Assembly (NCBI GenBank): GCA_030039575.1
Contig: JASHVH010000198.1
Location: 1 to 9,574, forward strand
Length of the DNA: 9,574 nucleotides
Reading direction: 5' to 3'
DNA from: Acidimicrobiales bacterium
GTDB lineage: Bacteria > Actinomycetota > Acidimicrobiia > Acidimicrobiales > Palsa-688
Part shown: in pieces, positions 1 to 5,607 of the stretch
Layout of the letters: each line of letters begins with the position of its first letter
Numbering within the stretch: the first letter of the stretch is position 1
Notes under the pieces: generated by a model
What the model was told of the DNA's origin: nothing
Databases searched by the model: none
The model's input: the letters and a program-made list of their open reading frames with translations, nothing else
Translations under genes and position numbers: made by a program

Positions 1-165
1 CCGCCACGCGGCGCCCAACCGGTGGCCGGGCAGTCCTTCAAGAGCGAACTGGAGGAGAGGCTAGAGCGGGTCGAGACAATGTTGGCGCACGCCTTAAGCG
101 GGCGAACCGACGACGTGCCGAACGTGGCGATGACTGGCTCAAAGACTGATCCCAAAACGGGTTGA
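1..165 (+). CDS. C-terminal end of an unrecognised protein (cut by left edge)
   Basis: Frame 1 is open from the first base to a TGA at 163-165, giving the last 54 residues of a protein whose start lies outside the window. The visible part has a charged, probably helical stretch (FKSELEERLERVETMLAHAL, residues about 13-32), then a polar, low-complexity tail ending DPKTG. The heptad-like spacing of Leu/Val suggests a short coiled coil, but no family can be named. Codon use (mostly G/C third positions in the helical part) fits a real gene. It converges with the minus-strand gene ending at 250, leaving an 84-bp gap without a convincing terminator. The call as coding is moderately sure; the function is unknown. 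Confidence 0.55.
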   Translation, partial: PPRGAQPVAGQSFKSELEERLERVETMLAHALSGRTDDVPNVAMTGSKTDPKTG

Positions 166-249
166 CTTTCTCGACTCATTTCCCGAGAGCATCGCCGCCA
201 GCTCCAAGCCTGTAGCGTTCAGACCTAGACGGCTGGGTATTTCAGGCGC

Positions 250-813
250 CTAGTCGTCCGCTGACGTCGTGTTCGGAGCGGCGGGAGGCCACGGGTCGGT
301 GACACTATCGCTATCGACCCCGAGTTGTATCCTGGCCGTTGCCACAAATGCGTCCTGGGCCGTCACAATGTCATCGATAAGCAAAGCCCAGCGGTTGGCG
401 TCCCGGGGACCGTTACTCGTGTATTCGGCGGCAGCGGCGAGGTGCCGTAGGTACAGGGCGTTCCCCGCGGACTGGACGCTTTCACTTGCAACCAACGACA
501 GCTTCCACGCCATAAGTTCAAATTCTCGCAATTCTTGCCCGGCTGCGGCGTTCCGGTGGCGGGAGTAGGTAGCCGTAGGGCGCAAAAGGGCATCGGCAGA
601 CAGACGGTGCTTGTGACCTGCGGCGAGAAACTCCGAGACCAGCGTCAGAAACTCCTGTCTCTGCCATTTCTGCAACTCACCCACGTCGGCAAGCTGTGCC
701 GCCAGCCGAGTGGTCTTCGTCGAAGCGGCGGCAGCGATGCGCGCGGCCACGATGGCGCCAACGGCACCGACGAGAGCCACCACGAGTATCGCGACACCGA
801 GAGCGGTACTCAC
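250..813 (-). CDS. Membrane-anchored hypothetical protein, 187 aa
   Basis: Residues about 4-25 (LGVAILVVALVGAVGAIVAA) form one hydrophobic N-terminal segment, read as a signal anchor. The remaining ~160 residues are soluble and mostly helical. They begin with a helix (LQKWQRQEFLTLVSEFLAAG, about 47-66) of the kind seen in many uncharacterised actinobacterial membrane-anchored proteins. The C-terminus (from about 168) is acidic and Pro/Ser/Thr-rich. No catalytic motif is visible and I do not assign a function. The start is GTG at 813. No Shine-Dalgarno sequence precedes it; instead a 7-bp inverted repeat ends one base before the start codon. It lies 121 bp downstream of the HtrA-like protease gene on the same strand, so it may be co-transcribed or have its own promoter in that gap. 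Confidence 0.75.
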   Translation of the reverse strand: MSTALGVAILVVALVGAVGAIVAARIAAAASTKTTRLAAQLADVGELQKWQRQEFLTLVSEFLAAGHKHRLSADALLRPTATYSRHRNAAAGQELREFELMAWKLSLVASESVQSAGNALYLRHLAAAAEYTSNGPRDANRWALLIDDIVTAQDAFVATARIQLGVDSDSVTDPWPPAAPNTTSADD

Positions 814-814
814 T

Positions 815-839
815 ACGGGCCGATGCTACAAGGGCCCGT
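815..839 (-). promoter_or_regulatory. 7-bp inverted repeat abutting the start of the hypothetical gene
   Basis: Bases 815-821 (ACGGGCC) and 833-839 (GGCCCGT) are perfect complements around an 11-base loop. The stem ends one base before the GTG at 813-811, where a ribosome binding site would normally lie. There is no following T-run, so it is a weak intrinsic terminator candidate. It could be an operator or an RNA hairpin affecting initiation. Confidence 0.35.
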
Positions 840-934
840 GACTGGGTGGAACACCGTTGCCGCCCTCAGTAACGGCCGTCGGCGGGGCGTTGTGGAGGCC
901 GAACCTGGCCGATCTACGGCGCTGACAGTCCTAA

Positions 935-2179
935 TCACCCCGTCGGCCCTGATGCGAGGACGGCCGTTCCGGTGTGAGAGCCGCCGGAGGAGTCCTCCCA
1001 CGTGACGGACACCTTCTGCCCTGGGTGGAACTCGTCCAGGACATCCCGGAGGCTGGTCGACGACGAGATGGCATGGCCGCCCACCGACGTGATGGTGTCG
1101 CCCGCGCCCAGGCCGGCGTGGGCGGCCGGGGAACCCGAGACCACGCCCTCGACGGTGGCGCCCGAGGCCCCGTACGCCGAACCGTAATAATCAGAAGTAC
1201 TTGCTATTTCAACCCCCAGGAACGCCGTGGCCCCGATGTGGACCGACGACGAGGAGGTACCCGACTCGATCTCTCTCGCGATCGACGCTGCCTCGTTTAT
1301 CGGGATGGCAAAACCGTCGTTCCCCGAAGTGCCGCCGTTTTGCGAGCCGCCGAACTGGAACTGGAACGTCGACGACCCGGCCGTGTCCATGCCGACGACC
1401 TGGCCGAACATATTGACCAGGGGGCCGCCAGAATCTCCCGGTTGGACGTCGGCGTTGGTCTCGATCATGTCCGTCAACTGCTCCTCGGAACCGGTGGACT
1501 CGTCCGACGCGGTTATGTCTTGGCCAAGGGCAGTCACTGTACCCGTTGCTGCCGAGGGTGTGCCGCCCGTCCCGCCGGCGTTCCCGATGGCTACCACGCT
1601 CTGGCCGACCGACACAGCATTCGAATTGCCAAGCGTGGCGGTCCCCAGCCCTGAGGCGCCCTTCAGCTTGATGACGGCGACGTCCGAGTTGACGTCATAG
1701 CCCACCACGGTGGCGGTATAGGTCCGTCCGTTGCCGATGTCGGTGACCTTGATGCTCGTCGCCCCGTCGACAACGTGGTTGTTGGTCAGTACTTCCCCCG
1801 AGGACGTGAGCACGATGCCGGTGCCCGCCGCTTCGCCTTCCCCGTAGTCGAGGGTGGAGACCACGTCCACCAGAGCGGGGTCGACCTTGGCCTCGAGCTG
1901 GGCCAGCGAAAGGGTGGCGGCGGTTGTACTGCCGGTCGCCGTGGTGCCGTTTCCTTGCAGGACCTGGCCGATGCCGAACCCAGCCAGGACAGCGGCCAAG
2001 AGTACGCCTGCAGCGGCTGCCCGGTGGCGACGAGGGTGCCGGCGGGCGGGGGGACCGGCGGTACCCCAGACGGGCGGGGCCTGTGGGACCGGCGGGGGTG
2101 CAGGCTGGCCGGTGCGGCCAGTTGGCGCCGATGGCGACGTCTCAGCGCCCGTCCAGCCTTGGGAGTCAATAGTGCTCAT
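935..2179 (-). CDS. HtrA/DegP-like membrane-anchored serine protease with PDZ domain
   Basis: A 414-residue S1C-type trypsin-like protease, expected to be anchored in the membrane with its catalytic part outside, where it would degrade or process damaged envelope proteins. Residues 1-50 are a Pro/Gly/Thr-rich cytoplasmic leader ending in a basic patch (ARRHPRRHR). Residues about 54-74 are the single transmembrane helix. The protease domain spans about 90-305, with His135 (TNNHVV), Asp166 (NSDVAVIK) and Ser250 (QPGDSGGPL). A PDZ domain follows from about 318 to 410. The active-site loop reads GDSGG rather than the more usual GNSGG. All three catalytic residues are present and the layout matches full-length actinobacterial HtrA proteins. 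I chose ATG 2179 because AAGGAG lies 6 bases upstream; the open frame extends to 2419 but would overlap the anti-sigma gene. The zinc-finger anti-sigma gene lies 154 bp upstream on the same strand, which suggests an envelope-stress setting. Family assignment is confident; the substrate is unknown. Confidence 0.93.
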   Translation of the reverse strand: MSTIDSQGWTGAETSPSAPTGRTGQPAPPPVPQAPPVWGTAGPPARRHPRRHRAAAAGVLLAAVLAGFGIGQVLQGNGTTATGSTTAATLSLAQLEAKVDPALVDVVSTLDYGEGEAAGTGIVLTSSGEVLTNNHVVDGATSIKVTDIGNGRTYTATVVGYDVNSDVAVIKLKGASGLGTATLGNSNAVSVGQSVVAIGNAGGTGGTPSAATGTVTALGQDITASDESTGSEEQLTDMIETNADVQPGDSGGPLVNMFGQVVGMDTAGSSTFQFQFGGSQNGGTSGNDGFAIPINEAASIAREIESGTSSSSVHIGATAFLGVEIASTSDYYGSAYGASGATVEGVVSGSPAAHAGLGAGDTITSVGGHAISSSTSLRDVLDEFHPGQKVSVTWEDSSGGSHTGTAVLASGPTG

Positions 2180-2185
2180 CAGTTG

Positions 2186-2191
2186 CTCCTT
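2186..2191 (-). promoter_or_regulatory. Ribosome binding site that fixes the HtrA start
   Basis: On the minus strand AAGGAG (2191-2186) lies 6 bases before ATG 2179-2177. This decides between the 414-residue form and the 494-residue open frame reaching 2419. Confidence 0.8.
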
Positions 2192-2333
2192 CCGTTTCGT
2201 TCCCAAACCAGGGTCCCGGCTGGCACTGAAAACCGCCTGTGACCGGCCGCAAAAGTCGCCGACAAATACCTGACGAGAAACTGAAGGCCGACCACTCGTG
2301 CCTACAAAGGTGCACGGCTTTATGCCGCTCACG

Positions 2334-2621
2334 TCAGGCCCTCCTGGCTCGTCTCCTGCGAGGTCCTTCACGCCGCTCGCAGGCACGAAATCGATCGAGG
2401 AGCGCTGCTTCAAAGCCAACGGGTGGCTCCGGGCACGGCGTTAGGTCAAGAAGGCGGTCAGCGACGATAGCCAGACTGTTCAGCTCATTGTCGCACCATT
2501 GGCAATCCTCGATATGTGCGAGCGCCTGCGCTCGATCTCGTCCAGTAAGTATCCCTAGTGCCAAACCGGCTACTTCGTCTTCATGACCGGTACAGCGAAA
2601 CCGGTCCTGTTCGATCTTCAC
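2334..2621 (-). CDS. Short zinc-finger (zf-HC2/ZAS) anti-sigma-like protein, 95 aa, no membrane domain
   Basis: The protein carries the zinc-binding anti-sigma signature H-x3-C-x2-C (AHIEDCQWC, residues about 36-44) inside the typical N-terminal module: ALGILTGRDRAQAL before it, then SLAIVADRLLDLTP and EPPVGFEAALLDRF after it. Such modules bind and silence ECF sigma factors. Family members usually continue into a basic stretch, a transmembrane helix and an extracytoplasmic domain. This one stops in the basic stretch (RREGPRRRRARRA), and no membrane segment is visible in the bases after the stop. It should therefore be soluble, or it is a truncated relic. I prefer GTG 2621 because it overlaps the upstream stop as GTGA (translational coupling) and AAGGA lies 4 bases upstream; GTG 2624 or the longer frame to 2675 are alternatives. 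No sigma factor gene is in the window. Confidence 0.78.
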   Translation of the reverse strand: MKIEQDRFRCTGHEDEVAGLALGILTGRDRAQALAHIEDCQWCDNELNSLAIVADRLLDLTPCPEPPVGFEAALLDRFRACERREGPRRRRARRA

Positions 2622-2887
2622 CACATCCTTCGGGAGAGCCGGCGAGCAACGCCGACCTTGGTCCGGGTGAGCCAAATGAGAGCCAGCGCGCCGAGCGCGG
2701 CGATCGATTCGGCCGCAACACTAAGCACCTTTTCCGGGTACCAGACTGGGTCGTAGAGGTTCGGTAGTGGGCCGAGCGGCCTGATTTGGTAGTACGTAGC
2801 GAGCGTGGCGAGAATTGCCGCGCTCAAGCCAATAAGTAGGGCGGGCCGTCGGGCCCCAACCAGCTCGAGTACCTCTCGTACAGTCAC
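2618..2887 (-). CDS. Small two-helix membrane protein, 89 aa
   Basis: Two hydrophobic segments are visible: residues about 15-33 (PALLIGLSAAILATLATYY) and 55-73 (VLSVAAESIAALGALALIWL). They are joined by a ~20-residue Pro/Tyr/Trp-containing loop (GPLPNLYDPVWYPEK), and the tail is strongly basic (RTKVGVARRLSRRMW). By the positive-inside rule both ends should be cytoplasmic. I do not recognise the family. GTG 2887 is chosen because GGAGG (2902-2898) lies 10 bases upstream; the longer GTG at 2896 leaves only 1 base after that site. Its TGA overlaps the GTG start of the zinc-finger anti-sigma gene by 4 bases, so the two products are probably made together. A role as membrane partner or input for that anti-sigma protein is an inference. 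Confidence 0.72.
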   Translation of the reverse strand: MTVREVLELVGARRPALLIGLSAAILATLATYYQIRPLGPLPNLYDPVWYPEKVLSVAAESIAALGALALIWLTRTKVGVARRLSRRMW

Positions 2888-3248
2888 CTCACTCACTCCT
2901 CCACGTTTAGCGACAAAGCCAGTGGCTGCTTAGGTGAGCGCCCAGCTCGCGCCCCTGGGTCGGCGGTAAGTGTGAACAGGCGCTGCCTTGTTTCGTTGGC
3001 TCCGCCTTTTGCGCTGTGTCGGTCATTGGTCAGCTCCTCTCATCGCGGATGGTCAAGCCGCTAACGCGGTGTGGTTTCCACCGGTGTTATTGAGGGACGC
3101 ACCGGCGGACACTCACTGCTCGGCGATGTACCCGGCGTCCTTTCGCCTGCAGAGCGACAACTGCTCAGCGATTGGTTAGGACGGCTGGCGATGGCGAGCA
3201 GTCCCGGTGCCAGGCCACGTTGGCCCGGCCGGGGGACCAGCGGCTCCC
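2888..3248. other. 361-bp gap with no convincing gene; possible decayed regulator
   Basis: The minus strand holds no credible gene here. On the + strand two short stretches recall a MarR-family regulator. One frame (3022-3090) reads VIGQLLSSRMVKPLTRCG before a TGA at 3091-3093. Another, shifted by one base (from 3065), reads LSPAERQLLSDWLGRL at 3140-3187. They are closer together than in an intact MarR protein and no start with a ribosome site is present, so at most this is a relic. Small inverted repeats are present: CCGC/GCGG at 3058-3069 and CGGTG/CACCG at 3067-3083. The promoter of the two-helix/anti-sigma pair should lie near 2900-2960, but no clear -35/-10 pair was found. Confidence 0.3.
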
Positions 3249-3995
3249 TCAGGCTGAACGCAGCTGCGGTCGGAGGGCGGCACCGACTTGGTCAGCGATC
3301 GCCACCGCGACCACTCGTCGGTGGAGCGAGACCGGGTGCCCCGGTGTCGGCCTGAGCACGAAGCGACCTAGGACCTGGCCCCGGGCCTGGACGAGCAGGT
3401 CGACAGCGGGGCTAGGCAAACCCATGTTGTGGGCGCCCCACACCATCCCCGCGTGGACAATGTTCCCGTCGTGGTCGAGGCGGGCCGATCGACGTTCAGA
3501 CAACCGCGGTTCATAACGACAATCACGCAGGTTTAGCAGGGCGATGAGCTCGGCCCGCGCCCGTTCGATCACTTTTTCGGCCGGTGCTCCTGAAGCCACG
3601 AGCTCCGAGAGACCGTAGATAAGGACAAGGTAGTCCGATTCCTCTGCCGCCACTTCGTAGTGGTGGCGGTTCCGGGCTGCGAGCTCGGTCACGATGACCC
3701 CGACAACGAACAGGCTCACTGCCGTCTCGATGTCGGGGCGGTGGGAGATGGCGAGCCTGCCGTAGGGGCGGGTAAGGAACAGGTCAAACCACAAAGTGGC
3801 AGACACCGTGGCCACCAGCCCCGTAACTCGGTTGCCGCCGACGGCGACCGCCACGATCACGGCGACGAGCACGAGGGCTGCCGCCGTGTTTGCAAAGCTG
3901 GACCGGAAAGGCACCAAGATGGCGGCCATCCCGAGAGGCAGGACAAGTGCTGCCCCGAAAGCTATGAAATCCCTATGGCGCCAGGACCGGTTCAT
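3249..3995 (-). CDS. DUF4118 (KdpD-like) membrane protein with GAF-like C-terminus, no kinase
   Basis: A 248-residue protein. Four transmembrane helices (about 11-30, 36-53, 57-73, 91-106) match the DUF4118 membrane domain of the KdpD sensor kinase, including the segment WFDLFLTRPYGRLAI (69-83) between helices 3 and 4. Residues about 115-245 resemble the soluble GAF-like part seen in stand-alone actinobacterial DUF4118 proteins and end in the conserved-looking VAVAIADQVGAAL (229-241). No histidine-kinase H-box or ATPase motifs follow and no USP/KdpD N-domain precedes, so it cannot phosphorylate by itself. It may sense membrane or ion state and act through a partner, which is an inference. The start is ATG 3995 with GAGAGG 5 bases upstream; the open frame to 4250 lacks such support and its extension looks non-coding. 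It diverges from the small zinc-ribbon gene. Confidence 0.85.
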   Translation of the reverse strand: MNRSWRHRDFIAFGAALVLPLGMAAILVPFRSSFANTAAALVLVAVIVAVAVGGNRVTGLVATVSATLWFDLFLTRPYGRLAISHRPDIETAVSLFVVGVIVTELAARNRHHYEVAAEESDYLVLIYGLSELVASGAPAEKVIERARAELIALLNLRDCRYEPRLSERRSARLDHDGNIVHAGMVWGAHNMGLPSPAVDLLVQARGQVLGRFVLRPTPGHPVSLHRRVVAVAIADQVGAALRPQLRSA

Positions 3996-4101
3996 GGCGA
4001 CCTCTCTTCGATCGACTGCCGCCAGTTTCTCACGGTTTGGCTCGGTCGTGCTTGAGGTCGTCCCCGCGCCCCCGGATGGGCTCACCCGGCCGGCGCTCGG
4101 C

Positions 4102-4129
4102 GTCACGGTCGGCCGACAAGGACCGTGAC
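4102..4129. promoter_or_regulatory. Perfect 9-bp inverted repeat (candidate operator) over the -35 element
   Basis: GTCACGGTC (4102-4110) and GACCGTGAC (4121-4129) are exact complements separated by 10 bases. The half-site centres are 19 bp apart, about two helical turns, as expected for a dimeric DNA-binding protein. A second 10-bp palindrome, GTCGGCCGAC (4108-4117), overlaps it. The right half covers the -35 hexamer of the + promoter at 4125-4153. The site sits between the divergent DUF4118 and zinc-ribbon genes. Confidence 0.55.
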
Positions 4130-4153
4130 AAGGCGGCCAAAACCTCGTATGAT
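4125..4153 (+). promoter_or_regulatory. Sigma70-like promoter, GTGACA-17-TATGAT
   Basis: The -35 GTGACA (4125-4130) matches the consensus at 5 of 6 bases and the -10 TATGAT (4148-4153) at 5 of 6, with an ideal 17-bp spacer. Transcription should start near 4160. That leaves a leader of about 165 bases before the zinc-ribbon gene at 4327. Confidence 0.6.
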
Positions 4154-4225
4154 CGCGCTCCAGGTGAGCCGGGAAGTCTGGTCGGCGTGATGTATTGGCC
4201 ACTTCAAGGGAGGACCGGCGCACAA

Positions 4226-4309
4226 GGTGATCAGCCATAAGTGTCGCCAACGGCTGTCACGCGCTTCCGGCGCTCTGACTCGGGACCGGGGTCTTCTCTG
4301 GGTGATCAG
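4226..4309 (+). repeat. Direct repeat GGTGATCAG in the leader
   Basis: GGTGATCAG occurs at 4226-4234 and again at 4301-4309, 75 bp apart. Each copy contains the palindrome TGATCA. The second copy lies just upstream of the ribosome binding site of the zinc-ribbon gene. It could be a pair of operator sites or chance. Confidence 0.3.
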
Positions 4310-4326
4310 GAGCAATGGAGGTCAAG

Positions 4327-4497
4327 ATGTCGAAAACTCAGACTGACGCCAGGACCGACACCACCTGCATAACAGCGGGTATATACCGCAGTGACTGCGC
4401 AGACAAAGAACGCGTCACGATGGCAGTCGGAGACAGTTTCCCAAGGTGCCCCAGTTGTAGAAAAGCGGTCGGGTGGGAATTAGCCGTGGCCACGTGA
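4327..4497 (+). CDS. Small four-cysteine zinc-ribbon-like protein, 56 aa
   Basis: The product has a polar, Thr-rich N-terminus followed by a compact module: Cys14, GIYRSDC (18-24), GDSFPRCPSCRKAVGWEL (35-52). Cys14, Cys24, Cys41 and Cys44 could hold one zinc ion. The pattern GIYRSDC...FPPCPxCxxAVxW, known from small uncharacterised bacterial proteins, is clearly recognisable here with one Pro-to-Arg change. The biochemical role of that family is not established to my knowledge. ATG 4327 is chosen because GGAGG (4317-4321) lies 5 bases upstream; the in-frame ATG 4315 has its AGGAG only 2 bases away. It is transcribed away from the DUF4118 gene and is 165 bp ahead of the antiporter gene on the same strand. 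Confidence 0.8.
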   Translation: MSKTQTDARTDTTCITAGIYRSDCADKERVTMAVGDSFPRCPSCRKAVGWELAVAT

Positions 4498-4528
4498 GCT
4501 CGACGTACCCTCGGTCCGCCGCACAGTC

Positions 4529-4589
4529 GTCCCAGGTTTGACGGCCCGAGCGAAAGACATAGTCTCGCACCGGACGAGTGGTCCCAGGT
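4529..4589 (+). repeat. Direct repeat GTCCCAGGT flanking a candidate promoter
   Basis: GTCCCAGGT occurs at 4529-4537, immediately before the candidate -35 element, and at 4581-4589, just after the predicted transcription start. The copies are 52 bp apart (about five helical turns). This arrangement could serve a regulator binding at two sites, but a 9-bp repeat can arise by chance in GC-rich DNA. Confidence 0.3.
4538..4565 (+). promoter_or_regulatory. Weak candidate promoter for the antiporter gene
   Basis: TTGACG (4538-4543, 5 of 6 matches) and TAGTCT (4560-4565, 3 of 6 matches) are 16 bp apart. Transcription would start near 4572, about 90 bases before the GTG at 4663. The -10 element is poor, so this is tentative. 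Confidence 0.35.
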
Positions 4590-4662
4590 CCGCTCGCCGG
4601 CACCGCGCTGCTCGGGCGGGGCCAGCGGTCCGAATGTCATCTCGCTCGTTGACAAGGCCGTC

Positions 4663-5607
4663 GTGGTCCTCGACGTAGCCGGCCTGGTCGTCAGCCTGGC
4701 AGTACTGGCCGTCACAGGCGACCAGTTCGTAGTTGCTGTCGCGCGTATCGCCCGGGCCCTCCGCATGCGCCCGACTGTCGTCGGGTCGCTCGTGGGCGGC
4801 GTCGGGACGAGCATCGCGGAGCTGCTCGTGGCCGCCATCGCAACCGCCCACCGCTCGCCTCAGCTGGCCATCGGAAGCCTGGTCGGTTCGGTCATCGCCA
4901 ACGTCTGCCTCGCGCTCGCTATTGCGGCCTTGATCACCCCCGTACGAGTGGACTCGGCCACAGTGCGGCGAGAGGCGCCCTTGAGCGTGGCCTCCGTAGC
5001 GTTGTTCGGCGTGCTCGCCGCTGGCGGCATCTCCACGACCAAGGGCGTGGTGATGCTGGCGGTCCTGGTCCCTGTGGTCGCCTTGCTGCTGTTGAACGCC
5101 CGAAACCGCCCGGCCACAGACGAGCTTGGGACCGAGGTCGTTCAGTTCGTGGGCGCGTCGACGTACCGTCCGCGAACCGAGATCCTGCGCGCCCTTGTGG
5201 GCCTGGCTGTCATGGTCGGTGCCGCAGAGCTCATGGTGAGGTCCGCTGTCAATCTGGCCGCACACCTCGGGCTGGCACAGAGTTTCGCCGGGCTGACATT
5301 GGTAGGCGTCGGTACCTCCGCGCCACTTATCGCCTCGTCCATGCAGGCCGCTCGTCGGGCCGAGCATGACCTCGTCGTCGGGAACGTCCTGGGAGGTAAC
5401 CTTTTCATCGCACTTGGTGGTGGTGCCATCGTCGGACTGCTGTCCCGCGGGGTTATGGGCACGGTCGGCGGGCTCTCGCTTTGGCTCATGGTTGGCGTCG
5501 TCTTGGTGTCGTGGCTGGCAATGGCCCGGCACAATGTGCTCGCCCGCTGGGAGGCAGCCCTTCTCCTGATCGTCTATATGGCCACGCTGCCCTTCGTTAA
5601 CCGCTGA
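4663..5607 (+). CDS. CaCA-type cation antiporter-like membrane protein with altered ion-binding motifs
   Basis: The 314-residue protein is a string of about ten hydrophobic helices in two halves, joined by a polar loop at about 145-175. This is the build and usual length of the YrbG/NCX branch of Ca2+/cation antiporters. The two alpha repeats are visible: GGVGTSIAELL with GSLVGSVIAN (45-80), and VGVGTSAPLIA with GNVLGGNLFI (214-249). In characterised members each repeat carries GTSxPE, whose glutamate binds Ca2+, and GNxxGSNxxN. Here repeat 1 keeps Glu53 but has Ala for Pro, and Ser/Val for two Asn. Repeat 2 has Leu222 in place of the glutamate. Ion selectivity or transport itself may therefore differ. 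GTG 4663 is used, with a weak AAGG 5 bases upstream; no other usable in-frame start is nearby. The next frame's ATG overlaps the stop as TGATG. Confidence 0.85.
   Translation: MVLDVAGLVVSLAVLAVTGDQFVVAVARIARALRMRPTVVGSLVGGVGTSIAELLVAAIATAHRSPQLAIGSLVGSVIANVCLALAIAALITPVRVDSATVRREAPLSVASVALFGVLAAGGISTTKGVVMLAVLVPVVALLLLNARNRPATDELGTEVVQFVGASTYRPRTEILRALVGLAVMVGAAELMVRSAVNLAAHLGLAQSFAGLTLVGVGTSAPLIASSMQAARRAEHDLVVGNVLGGNLFIALGGGAIVGLLSRGVMGTVGGLSLWLMVGVVLVSWLAMARHNVLARWEAALLLIVYMATLPFVNR

Noticed and set aside
168..187. TCTCG/CGAGA inverted repeat as a terminator between convergent genes
   Set aside because: Only 5 bp of stem with a 10-base loop and no T-run; too weak to call.
813..1001. 62-residue minus-strand frame between the protease and hypothetical genes
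   Set aside because: It overlaps the end of the HtrA PDZ region, is Arg/Pro-rich, and has no ribosome site.
2180..2419. N-terminal extension of the HtrA frame by 80 residues
   Set aside because: The strong AAGGAG before ATG 2179 and the overlap with the anti-sigma gene argue for the shorter protein, which has a normal HtrA leader.
3996..4250. N-terminal extension of the DUF4118 frame
   Set aside because: It would cover the divergent promoter and palindrome. The extension is low-complexity, and ATG 3995 has a good ribosome site.
4480..5532. 350-residue open frame on the minus strand opposite the antiporter gene
   Set aside because: Its product is a His/Gln/Asp/Gly-rich string without hydrophobic core or motifs, while the + strand encodes a clear membrane transporter.
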